Below are positions 32,790-40,756 of a stretch of DNA of 64,000 nt, in pieces. Source of the DNA: JBDSZL01 sp039925145 (GTDB lineage Bacteria; Acidobacteriota; Vicinamibacteria; Vicinamibacterales; SCN-69-37); the NCBI GenBank assembly GCA_039925145.1, contig JBDSZL010000039.1, forward strand, positions 7,744 through 71,743, read 5' to 3'. Position 1 is the first letter of the stretch, and the number at the start of each line of letters is the position of its first letter. The translations under genes and the position numbers were made by a program. The notes beneath the pieces were generated by a model that ran no database searches, had not been told where the DNA came from, and saw nothing but the letters and a program-made list of their open reading frames with translations.

Positions 32790-34568
32790 ATGACGGCGCC
32801 CGCGACTGCTCTCACCGATCGCGACCTGGCGTCTGTCCAGGAAGCCAGGCGCCTGGCCGAGCGCGCGAAGCAGGCCGCGCCGATCCTCGCGGAGTTCTCC
32901 CAGTTACAAATCGACGCGATCGTCGACGCCATGGCCGCCGCCGCGCAGCCCTGCGCCGAAGTGTTCGCGCGGATGGCCGTCGAAGAAACCGGCTTCGGCC
33001 TCGTCGCAGACAAGACGCAGAAGAACCTGTTCGCCGCAGAGCGGGTGTACGAATTCATCCGGCCCATGAAGACCGTGGGCGTGATTGCGCGGCATCCGGA
33101 CCGGAAGGTCACCGACATCGCCGAGCCCTTCGGGGTTGTGGCGGCCATCGTGCCCTCGACCAATCCGACCTCCACGGCTATCTACAAGATTCTGATCGCA
33201 CTCAAGGCCCGCTGCCCCATTGTGCTGAGTCCTCATCCCTCGGCGGCCCGCTGCATCATCCGCGTCGCCGAGGTGATGCGCGAAGCGGCTGTGCGAGCCG
33301 GAGCGCCGGCCGACGCGATTGGCTGGTTGACCGTGGTCTCGCTCGAGGGGACCCAGGAACTGATGCGGCACAGAGATGTGGCGGTCATTCTTGCGACAGG
33401 CGGACTCGGCCTTGTGCGCGCGGCCTACAGCGCCGGTAAACCTGCCTACGGGGTCGGTCCTGGTAACGCGCCCTGTTACATCGAGCGGACGGCCGACGTC
33501 ACAAAAGCCGTCTCGGACATCCTCACCGGCAAGAGCTTCGACAACGGCGTCCTCTGCTCGTCACCCAACGCGGTTGTCGCCGACGTCCCGGTCGCTGGCG
33601 AGGTGCGCCGCGAGTTCGCCCGCCAAGGCGGTCACTTTCTGACCGCTGCGGAGGGCGATCGGCTCGCTACCGCGCTCGTGACCCCGCAACGGCTGCCCAA
33701 CCCGGCCTTCGTGGGCAAGACGGCCCTCCAGATTGCGGCGCAGGTCGGCATTCAGGTCCCCGCCGGCACGCGCGCGCTGATTGTCGAGTTGGCGGGCGTC
33801 GGCCGGGCCTATCCCCTGTCGATCGAAAAACTGTGTCCGGTGCTGGCCTACTACGAGGTCGCCGACTGGCGTGAAGGCTGCGAACGGTGCCGCCAGATTC
33901 TGCGCTATGGCGGTATGGGGCACACCATGTCCATCCACTCGAGAGACGACGGCATCATTCTCGAGTTCGGACTCAAGAAACCCGCCTTTCGCATCGTCGT
34001 CAACACTCCCACCACGCATGGATCGATTGGCCTGTCGACCGGTCTCGATCCGGCCATGACGCTCGGTTGTGGCGGGTACGGCGGCAACATCACGTCGGAC
34101 AACATCACGCCGATGCACTTGCTGAACATCAAGCGGCTCGCCTACGAGCTGCGACCCGTGCAGGCGACGATGAAGGCAGCGCCGGCGGCCATCCCGCCCC
34201 CGCCAGTGCCGCCCGCATCGGTGGAGGTCCCGCTCCCGCGAACGGTCCAGCAGCCGCAGACCCACGAGGTCGGCGCCGCCGCCGTCCAGCAGCAGGTCGC
34301 GTCGTTCCTGGCTGGCCGGGCGGCCAGCCAGGTCGACACCGCCGGAACGCCGCCAGCCGCCTCCGTCTCGGCGACGCCGACTGGCGCCACGCCCCCGCCG
34401 GTCGACAAGGTGGCCCCGGTGCCGTTCGTTTGCGAAGACGATGTCCGTCAGGCCATCCGGCAGGGTGTGAAGATCACGATTGCCGAGCGGACCATCGTGA
34501 CACCCGCGGCGCGAGATCTGGCCGAAGCGCATCGTATCTTCATCTACGCCGGCTGGCCAAAAACGTAA
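32790..34568 (+). CDS. Microcompartment acylating aldehyde dehydrogenase (EutE/PduP-like) with C-terminal extension
   Basis: Oxidises an aldehyde to its acyl-CoA with NAD+ and CoA, the core step inside catabolic microcompartments. The catalytic domain (about 1-455) resembles EutE/PduP: EPFGVVAAIVPSTNPTSTAI, YGVGPGNAPCYIERTAD, catalytic Cys256 in FDNGVLCSSPNAVV and ILEFGLKKPAFRIVVNTPTT. The protein is 592 residues, over 100 longer than EutE. The extra part holds a Pro-rich linker, an amphipathic helix (about 494-512, VQQQVASFLAGRAA) that looks like an encapsulation peptide, and a final segment (544-592) with VCEDDVRQAIRQGVKITI and TIVTPAARDLAEAH, resembling the small ITPxARDxA module of EutQ and related shell-associated proteins. 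Confidence 0.93.
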   Translation: MTAPATALTDRDLASVQEARRLAERAKQAAPILAEFSQLQIDAIVDAMAAAAQPCAEVFARMAVEETGFGLVADKTQKNLFAAERVYEFIRPMKTVGVIARHPDRKVTDIAEPFGVVAAIVPSTNPTSTAIYKILIALKARCPIVLSPHPSAARCIIRVAEVMREAAVRAGAPADAIGWLTVVSLEGTQELMRHRDVAVILATGGLGLVRAAYSAGKPAYGVGPGNAPCYIERTADVTKAVSDILTGKSFDNGVLCSSPNAVVADVPVAGEVRREFARQGGHFLTAAEGDRLATALVTPQRLPNPAFVGKTALQIAAQVGIQVPAGTRALIVELAGVGRAYPLSIEKLCPVLAYYEVADWREGCERCRQILRYGGMGHTMSIHSRDDGIILEFGLKKPAFRIVVNTPTTHGSIGLSTGLDPAMTLGCGGYGGNITSDNITPMHLLNIKRLAYELRPVQATMKAAPAAIPPPPVPPASVEVPLPRTVQQPQTHEVGAAAVQQQVASFLAGRAASQVDTAGTPPAASVSATPTGATPPPVDKVAPVPFVCEDDVRQAIRQGVKITIAERTIVTPAARDLAEAHRIFIYAGWPKT

Positions 34569-34577
34569 GCCCCTTCG

Positions 34578-34609
34578 CCGCTAAGTCCATAGACGCAGAC
34601 ACTTAGCGG
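34578..34609. promoter_or_regulatory. 9-bp inverted repeat between aldehyde dehydrogenase and mltD
   Basis: CCGCTAAGT (34578-34586) and ACTTAGCGG (34601-34609) are perfect inverted repeats around a 14-base loop. No U-tract follows. The right arm abuts the -35 box of the mltD promoter, so it could be an operator as well as a weak terminator. Confidence 0.45.
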
Positions 34610-34638
34610 TTGACCGCTGCGCGGGTCGGTGCTACGGT
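34610..34638 (+). promoter_or_regulatory. Candidate promoter for mltD
   Basis: TTGACC (34610-34615), 17-base spacer, TACGGT (34633-34638). It would give a leader of about 30 bases. Confidence 0.5.
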
Positions 34639-34675
34639 GTGCCTGTGAGCACGCGGCCGTAGAGGGACCCTATTG

Positions 34676-36325
34676 ATGAAGCCGACCACCCGACTGCTCG
34701 TCGTCTGTGTTTCAGCATTCGCTGTCGGGTGCGGCGCTCATAAGCCGGCCGTCCCAGTCGTCAAGAACGTCCCTCCCCTCCCCGTCACCATCTTCTCTGG
34801 GCAAGCAGGCACCGAGGTGCCCGTACGCGTCGATCCGTCTGCGGCCGTGATTGCGCGGGCCGAAGAGCAGTTCGTCGCGGGCCGGAAAGAGCTCGAAGCC
34901 GGGCGCATGGTCGCCGCCCGGGAGCACTTCGACGCGGCCGTCGACACGCTCACGCGCCTTTCCGCCGGTGCGCGTGGCGATGCGACAGTAGCCGCCGCAT
35001 TCGACCAGTTGCTCGACCGGATCAGCGCGCTCGAAGTATTGGCCTTGCGCGATGGTGACGGGCTCATCGAGACCAGCAGCGAACCGGCCGCTCTGGACGA
35101 ACTGCTGTCGGCGGCCGCCATGTTCGAGCGGCCCCAGCCCGCGCTGACGACAGCAGAAACCGTCCGGGCAGACCTCGAACGAACGCCTCACGACATCCCT
35201 ATCCCCGTGAACGAAAAGGTGTTGTCGTTCGTGGAGCTGTTTCAGGGGCGGCTGCACGATTTCATGGAGGCCGGCCTGTCGCGAGGTACCCGCTATCTCC
35301 CGATGATCCGGAAGGTCTTCCAGGAAGAAGGCGTTCCGCTCGATCTGGCCTACGTCCCGCTCGTCGAGAGCGCGTTCAAACCCAATGCCCTGTCGACCGC
35401 CAGTGCCCGCGGCATGTGGCAGTTCATGCTCGGAACCGCACAGGATCACGGGCTGCGGCAGAACTGGTTCGTGGATGAGCGCTCCGACCCCGAGAAGGCG
35501 ACCCGGGCGGCCGCGCAGTACCTGAAGACCCTGCGAAACTTCTTCGATGGCGATTGGAGCATGGCCCTTGCCAGCTACAACGCGGGCCCGGGCCGGATCC
35601 AGCGTGCGGCCCAGAAGGCGCGCACCGGCGACTACTGGACGCTGACCGCCACGTCGGCCTATCTGCCGCGAGAGACGCGCGAGTACGTCCCGATGATCAT
35701 GGCCGCGATGCTCATCGCGGAGAATCCGTCGCTCTACGGGTTCAACGTCCAGCCCGCCAACCCGCTCGCGTACGAACGGGTCACGGTGCCCGACGCCCTC
35801 GATCTCAAGATCCTGGCCGAATGGAGCGGAGTCACGGTTGAAGACCTGCGCGAGATGAACCCTGAACTGCGCCGCATGACGACGCCGGATCGCAGCCATG
35901 AGCTGAAGGTCCCGATCGGCACCGGTACGACCATCGAACAGCGCCTCACTTCAGCCCAGCCGCTGTTCGTCAAGTTCAACTTCCACACGGCCCGTAAGGG
36001 CGAGACCCTGGCGGCTATTGCGCGTCGTTACCGTGTCTCGGTCGCCGAGCTGCGCGAAGCCAACGACCTGGGTGCGCGGGCGTCGGTGCGGGCAAACCAG
36101 GAGCTCCGCATTCCGCAGCGCCCCGCTTCCGGCTTGCCGTCAGCCCCCACCCGTGTGGCCTCGGCGGCGCCAAGGCCCGCCGCGCCAGTGACCTACCGTG
36201 TGCAACGCGGTGACACGCTCTTCAGCATCGCCCGTCGCTTCGAGACTACGGTCGCCGTCATCAAGCAGCTCAACCGCCTGCGCTCCAACAGCATCAGCGT
36301 CGGCGATCGTCTGACGCTCCGCTGA
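34676..36325 (+). CDS. mltD: Membrane-bound lytic murein transglycosylase D with LysM repeats
   Basis: Cleaves peptidoglycan glycan strands from a lipid anchor. ATG 34676 (a TTG at 34673 is the alternative) starts a signal peptide with lipobox FAVGC. A helical N-terminal region (about 55-165) follows, then the SLT domain (about 190-320). The catalytic Glu is in LAYVPLVESAFKPNALSTAS, followed by ARGMWQFMLGTAQDHGLRQN and ALASYNAGPGRIQRA. Two LysM peptidoglycan-binding repeats end the protein (FHTARKGETLAAIARRYRVS and TYRVQRGDTLFSIARRFETT). The 549-residue length is usual for MltD. Confidence 0.94.
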   Translation: MKPTTRLLVVCVSAFAVGCGAHKPAVPVVKNVPPLPVTIFSGQAGTEVPVRVDPSAAVIARAEEQFVAGRKELEAGRMVAAREHFDAAVDTLTRLSAGARGDATVAAAFDQLLDRISALEVLALRDGDGLIETSSEPAALDELLSAAAMFERPQPALTTAETVRADLERTPHDIPIPVNEKVLSFVELFQGRLHDFMEAGLSRGTRYLPMIRKVFQEEGVPLDLAYVPLVESAFKPNALSTASARGMWQFMLGTAQDHGLRQNWFVDERSDPEKATRAAAQYLKTLRNFFDGDWSMALASYNAGPGRIQRAAQKARTGDYWTLTATSAYLPRETREYVPMIMAAMLIAENPSLYGFNVQPANPLAYERVTVPDALDLKILAEWSGVTVEDLREMNPELRRMTTPDRSHELKVPIGTGTTIEQRLTSAQPLFVKFNFHTARKGETLAAIARRYRVSVAELREANDLGARASVRANQELRIPQRPASGLPSAPTRVASAAPRPAAPVTYRVQRGDTLFSIARRFETTVAVIKQLNRLRSNSISVGDRLTLR

Positions 36326-36355
36326 CGCGGCGCGCCCCGCGCGGGTGTAATCCGG

Positions 36356-37264
36356 TCATCCGTTAAAGAGGCTTTCCGGTATGCCCCGCACGCCGGCGAC
36401 GCGCGTGTGAAACAGCCCTCCGGCAGCGGGTGTCCGCGCGAGCTCTGCAGCCGGCGTCGCCTTGCGCGCGCTCGTGATCGCCAGATCGTTCAGCCCTGCG
36501 CCGCCGAAAGCCGGGCAGGTCGGATGGGTCGCCGCCACGGTTACTTCGTGAGTAATCTGTCCGCGCTCGTCGTACCGCCGGACGACCCCCGCGCCCCACT
36601 CGGCGTTCCATAACCCGCCGTCGGTGTCGATCACCGACCCGTCGGGCATGCCCTGATCGACTCTGAACTCGACGAACGTGCGCACGTTGCTGACAGCCGC
36701 TCGCGCGCTGTCGTAGTCGCAGCACATGATCCGTCTCTGCGGTGAATCGCAGAAGTACATCGTCTCGCCGCCGCGGCTGAAGCAGATGCTGTTGGTGGTC
36801 GTGACGTGCCCCAGATCGAGCCGGCGCAGGCCGCGATCGGTCGAGTACTGATACAAGCTGCCAATAGAGGCGTCTTCGGGTTCGTTGTACGTGCCGAAGA
36901 CGAACGCCCCGTGCCTGTCGGTGCGCCCGTCATTGATCCGCGTGGTGGAGATCTCGGCCTCGACGGAATCCAGGCGCGCGCCCCCAAGCAGCGCGTCTGC
37001 GCCCTCACTCCCTGACAGGTCGATGTCGGCCATCGCCAGCCCGTTGGTCAGGGCGAGCAGTAGACCGCCAGACTCGCACAGCACAAAGGACCCGACCCGG
37101 TCTGGAGCCCGCCACGACGCCGTGCGGCCATCCGAGGGCCGGTGAAACCAGATGCGCGAGCCGTCGATGTCTGTCCAGATCCACGCGTGCCGTGCGCCGC
37201 ACCAGACGAGCCCTTCGCCGAGCGCGCACTGGCTGTCGACGAGCAGCGCGGCCACCTGGCGCTC
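36356..37264 (-). CDS. SMP-30/gluconolactonase family lactonase
   Basis: Six-bladed propeller enzyme that opens sugar lactones with a divalent metal. It begins with the family's ALGEGLVWCGARHAWIWTDI, whose Glu is a metal ligand. The substrate and metal Asn is in TTRINDGRTDRHGAFVFGTY, a second Asn in TTTNSICFSRGGETMYFCDS and the catalytic Asp in MPDGSVIDTDGGLWNAEWGA. GTG 37264 gives a family-like N-terminus; ATG 37297, overlapping the preceding SDR gene, is the alternative. Third gene of a probable SDR-SDR-lactonase operon. Confidence 0.9.
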   Translation of the reverse strand, partial: ERQVAALLVDSQCALGEGLVWCGARHAWIWTDIDGSRIWFHRPSDGRTASWRAPDRVGSFVLCESGGLLLALTNGLAMADIDLSGSEGADALLGGARLDSVEAEISTTRINDGRTDRHGAFVFGTYNEPEDASIGSLYQYSTDRGLRRLDLGHVTTTNSICFSRGGETMYFCDSPQRRIMCCDYDSARAAVSNVRTFVEFRVDQGMPDGSVIDTDGGLWNAEWGAGVVRRYDERGQITHEVTVAATHPTCPAFGGAGLNDLAITSARKATPAAELARTPAAGGLFHTRVAGVRGIPESLFNG

Positions 37265-37271
37265 CACCGCG

Positions 37272-38039
37272 CTATTTCCCTGCACTCCACCCTCCATCCA
37301 GAATGAACGCCGTGCCGGTCACGAAGGCGGCTTCGTCACTCGCAAGGTACAGCACGGCGGCGGCGACCTCGTCCGGCCGCCCCATGCGTCCGAGGGCCTG
37401 GGTCGCGGCCATCTCGCGAGCCGCGGCGGCCGGATCGGCGTACTCCTGCAACCGCGCGGTGACGAAGGGCGTCTCGACGCGCCCCGGGCACACGCAGTTG
37501 ATGCGGATCCCTGACGCCGCATGGTCGAGGGCCATCGCCTTGGTGAGCCCCACGACCGCAAACTTGGTGGTGCAGTAGGCGAGCCTGTCGCGGATCCCCA
37601 GGATGCCTCCGATGGATGCCGTGTTCACGATCACGCCCGCGCGCCTCGCGAGCATCGATGGAATGAACGCCTTGCTGACGTTGAACACGCCGCGCACGTT
37701 GACCGCATACAGCCGGTCCAAATCGTCGGCTGTCGTCTGCTCGATCGTGCCGACGTGGCCGATGCCGGCGTTGTTGACGAGGATGTCGAGCACATGCCCG
37801 GCCTCTGCGACCTGTTCGGCGGCGCGCGCGCAGTCGGTCTCGCTGGCGACGTCGAGCGTGATTACCTCCGCATGGGCGCCTTGCTGCCGTAGCGCGTCCG
37901 CGACCCTGGCCGCATTTGCGCCGTCGCGATCGGCGACATAGACTGTCGCACCCGCCTGGGCAAACAGCGTGGCAATGGCCTCACCGATGCCCGATGCCGC
38001 GCCCGTGATGAGCGCAATCTTTCCGTTCAACGAGAACAT
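37272..38039 (-). CDS. Short-chain dehydrogenase/reductase
   Basis: NAD(P)-dependent oxidoreductase of 255 residues. Cofactor motif TGAASGIG is near the N-terminus, NNAG is in ILVNNAGIGHVGTIEQT, the catalytic Ser is in VIVNTASIGGILGIRDR and the Tyr-Lys pair is in AYCTTKFAVVGLTKAMA. The N-terminus MFSLNGKIALITGAASGIGE and general pattern recall 2-keto-3-deoxy-L-fuconate dehydrogenases, but SDR substrates cannot be read from sequence alone. Its neighbours, another SDR and a lactonase, favour a sugar-acid pathway. Confidence 0.9.
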   Translation of the reverse strand: MFSLNGKIALITGAASGIGEAIATLFAQAGATVYVADRDGANAARVADALRQQGAHAEVITLDVASETDCARAAEQVAEAGHVLDILVNNAGIGHVGTIEQTTADDLDRLYAVNVRGVFNVSKAFIPSMLARRAGVIVNTASIGGILGIRDRLAYCTTKFAVVGLTKAMALDHAASGIRINCVCPGRVETPFVTARLQEYADPAAAAREMAATQALGRMGRPDEVAAAVLYLASDEAAFVTGTAFILDGGWSAGK

Positions 38040-38109
38040 CGGCGCTGCCCTCCCGCGGCCTCAGGCCGCCGAGCTTCGTCGCGCCCAGACGAACAGACGC
38101 GTGGTGCTG

Positions 38110-38886
38110 TCACTGGCGAGGCCAAGGCGGCTGGTTGAACAGGCCGCCATCAACCCAGACGGTTTGGCCGGTGACAAATGCCGCATCGGCGCTGGCGAGC
38201 ATCACGACGGCCCGCCCGACGTCGCTCGGAGTGCCGACGCGGCCGAGCGGCGTGACGCTCGCCCACGTGCCGGCGTAGTCGGGCATTTCGAGGCGCGTGC
38301 GTTCGATCTCGATGGCCCCAGGCGCGACGCAATTGACTCGGATGCCCAACGGCCCCAGTTCGACCGCCGCCACTTTCGTGAGCATCTCGATGCCCCCCTT
38401 GCTGGCGGTGTACGCGGCCAGGCTCGGAAACGGCGCCTTGTTCGAGCCCGATCCAATGTTGATGATGACGCCGCCTCCGTGGTCGCGCATCTGGCGGCCG
38501 GCTGCGCGGATGCCGAGAAAGCACCCTTTGAGATTGGTGTCGATTACCAGATCCCAGTCTGACTCCGTGACATCCAGGAGTGGCCCCCACGTCTGAACGC
38601 CCGCATTGTTGACCATGATGGTCAGCGAACCGAAGTGCGCGGCGACTTCCGCGATCATCCGGTCCACGTCCTGCTCGCGTCGCACGTCACCCTGCACCGC
38701 AATTGCCTCCACCCCGAGCGCGCACAGTTCGCGCACCGTCGCCGAAGCGGCGTCCGGCGTGTCGAGATAGTTGACGGCCACGCGGCAGCCCTCACTGGCG
38801 AGCTCCTGCGAGATGCCGCGGCCGACCCCGCCGCACCCACCTGTCACCAGCGCGACGTCGTCGCGCAATCTGCCCTGTGCCGCCAT
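38110..38886 (-). CDS. Short-chain dehydrogenase/reductase, sugar-dehydrogenase-like
   Basis: NAD(P)-dependent oxidoreductase, 258 residues from ATG 38886; the frame is open further upstream but the extra residues are not SDR-like. Motifs are TGGCGGVGRGISQEL (cofactor), IMVNNAGVQTWG, IINIGSGSNKAPFPSLAAYT (catalytic Ser, leading to YTASK) and VTGQTVWVDGG at the end. The acidic-poor VNYLDTPDAASATV after strand 2 suggests possible NADP use, as in glucose 1-dehydrogenase-type SDRs. First gene of the run leading to the second SDR and the lactonase; divergent from yifB. Confidence 0.9.
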   Translation of the reverse strand: MAAQGRLRDDVALVTGGCGGVGRGISQELASEGCRVAVNYLDTPDAASATVRELCALGVEAIAVQGDVRREQDVDRMIAEVAAHFGSLTIMVNNAGVQTWGPLLDVTESDWDLVIDTNLKGCFLGIRAAGRQMRDHGGGVIINIGSGSNKAPFPSLAAYTASKGGIEMLTKVAAVELGPLGIRVNCVAPGAIEIERTRLEMPDYAGTWASVTPLGRVGTPSDVGRAVVMLASADAAFVTGQTVWVDGGLFNQPPWPRQ

Positions 38887-39155
38887 ATCAACCTGAAGCC
38901 CAGCTCGCCCGGGAGCTCTCGCGTCATTCGGATCGCGCTGGGCTGTCTGATCCGACTGCAGGCCGGCACGCTTGTCAAGACGAACGGCCGGCGCCCTGTC
39001 TGGCGCCGTCCGCCAGCAGGTTCGCGTCGACGCAGCTTTTGCAATCCCGGATGCGGTGGCAATGAGGATCTTGCAACGGCCTGAGAGGAGGCGTGGCCCT
39101 TCTTGGGCGCAGATACATAGCAATAGATGGCGAGCCGCTTGCTCCAGGGATGGCA

Positions 39156-40664
39156 ATGCTCGCGCGACTGACGGCTGCGGCCGTGTTCGGCGTAGAAGCG
39201 GTACCGGTTTCGGTCGAAGTAGACGTCTCACCAGGATTGCCCGGCTTGACCATGGTGGGCCTGCCGGACACGACCGTGCGCGAAAGTCGCGATCGCGTCA
39301 GAACGGCCATTCGCAACTCGGGGTTTCCCTTCCCGGTCGACCGGATCACGGTCAGCCTCGCGCCAGCCGATGTGCGGAAGGTGGGCGCCGCGTTCGATCT
39401 CCCCATCGCGCTCGGCGTGCTGGCGGCCTCTGGTGTGCTGCCCGCGCGTCAAGACACCCGGTTCACCATCGTCGGTGGCCTGTCGCTCGATGGTGCGGTG
39501 CCGCCCATGCGAGGTCTCCTGCCGATTGCAGTCGCCGCACGGCGCGCCTCAGGGGCGCTGCTCTTCCCCGCCTTGAATACCGCGGAGGCCGAAGTCGTTC
39601 GAGACCTCCGTCTGTTCCCCGTGCGGTCGCTCCTCGAAGCAGTGCAGGTGTTCGTCGCACCCGAGCCCGCGCCCCATCAGCCGACGCTGCAGACGTGCAC
39701 CGACGAGGCGAGCGGTGTGGACGACCTGCGGGACGTGCGCGGTCAGTTCGCCGCCCGGCGCGCGCTCGAGGTGGCGGCCGCCGGCGGTCATCACCTCCTC
39801 TTCTCCGGTCCACCCGGCGTCGGCAAAACCATGCTCGCTCGTCGTCTTCCCGGACTGTTGCCGCCGCTCGAGGTCGACGAAGCGCTGATGGTCACGAGTA
39901 TCCATTCGGTGGCAGGGCAACTCGTGCCTGGGAGCGGCCTGATGCGGCGCCGGCCGTTTCGCGCCCCGCACCATACCTGTTCCGACGTGGCGCTCGTGGG
40001 CGGCGGCAGCGTCCCTCGGCCCGGTGAGTTGAGTCTGGCGCATGGCGGCGTGCTGTTCCTCGACGAGCTTCCCGAGTTCAGCCGGCGCGTGCTCGAGACG
40101 CTGCGCCAGCCGGTCGAAACCGGCGCGGTGCACATCGCGCGTGCGAGCCGGTCGACGGTCTTCCCCGCCGACATCATGCTTGTCGCGGCGATGAATCCCT
40201 GCCCATGCGGCTACTGGGGAACGGGCCAGCGGCCCTGTCGCTGCGCGGCCGGTGCCATCGCCAGATATCGCGGTCGTTTATCCGGTCCTCTCCGGGATCG
40301 CTTCGATGTGGCCCTCGAGATTCCGGCGGTGAGCTGGGCCGAGATGCGCGAAGGCGGTCACGGCGAGGACTCGGCGGCTGTACGCGGCCGGGTGGTCGAT
40401 GCGCGAGCCCGCCAATTATCCCGTCAGGGACGTCTCAACGGTCGGCTCGAAGGAGATGAGCTCGAGCGGGTGTGTGCGGTGGCCGATGCGGGCACCGTGC
40501 GGCTCCTCAAAGGGGCGGTCGAGAAGTTTCGGCTAAGCGCTCGGGCCGTCACGCGCGTATTACGGGTGTCACGCACGCTGGCCGACCTGGCCGGGTGCGA
40601 GGGTCTTTCCGCGGCCCACGTGGCAGAGGCCTTGCAATTTCGAGTGCCGGATGCTGCGACCTGA
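39156..40664 (+). CDS. comM: YifB/ComM family Mg-chelatase-like AAA+ ATPase
   Basis: DNA branch-migration helicase that helps integrate incoming DNA in natural transformation in studied species. ATG 39156 starts MLARLTAAAVFGVEAVPVSV, the normal family N-terminus, giving 502 residues; longer in-frame starts add unrelated residues. It has an N-terminal Lon-protease-like domain (VGLPDTTVRESRDRVRTAIR), an AAA+ core with Walker A SGPPGVGKTML and GGVLFLDELPEFSRRVLETL, a Cys-rich insert (NPCPCGYWGTGQRPCRC), and a C-terminal lid with LSARAVTRVLRVSRTLADL. Divergent from the SDR operon. Confidence 0.94.
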   Translation: MLARLTAAAVFGVEAVPVSVEVDVSPGLPGLTMVGLPDTTVRESRDRVRTAIRNSGFPFPVDRITVSLAPADVRKVGAAFDLPIALGVLAASGVLPARQDTRFTIVGGLSLDGAVPPMRGLLPIAVAARRASGALLFPALNTAEAEVVRDLRLFPVRSLLEAVQVFVAPEPAPHQPTLQTCTDEASGVDDLRDVRGQFAARRALEVAAAGGHHLLFSGPPGVGKTMLARRLPGLLPPLEVDEALMVTSIHSVAGQLVPGSGLMRRRPFRAPHHTCSDVALVGGGSVPRPGELSLAHGGVLFLDELPEFSRRVLETLRQPVETGAVHIARASRSTVFPADIMLVAAMNPCPCGYWGTGQRPCRCAAGAIARYRGRLSGPLRDRFDVALEIPAVSWAEMREGGHGEDSAAVRGRVVDARARQLSRQGRLNGRLEGDELERVCAVADAGTVRLLKGAVEKFRLSARAVTRVLRVSRTLADLAGCEGLSAAHVAEALQFRVPDAAT

Positions 40665-40756
40665 GCTTTTTCTCAGTAATTCGCAGGCCGTGTGTTACAT
40701 TCCTCGGGTTCGCCCAACAGTTTTGGGCCTTCACCTGATTTTCGCTGCAGGTGCTA

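Noticed and set aside
40661..40728. Intrinsic terminator after yifB
   Set aside because: Two small hairpins (CTGAG/CTCAG and GCCCAA/TTGGGC) are present, but neither is followed by a U-tract. They may only be leader structure of the M23 gene.
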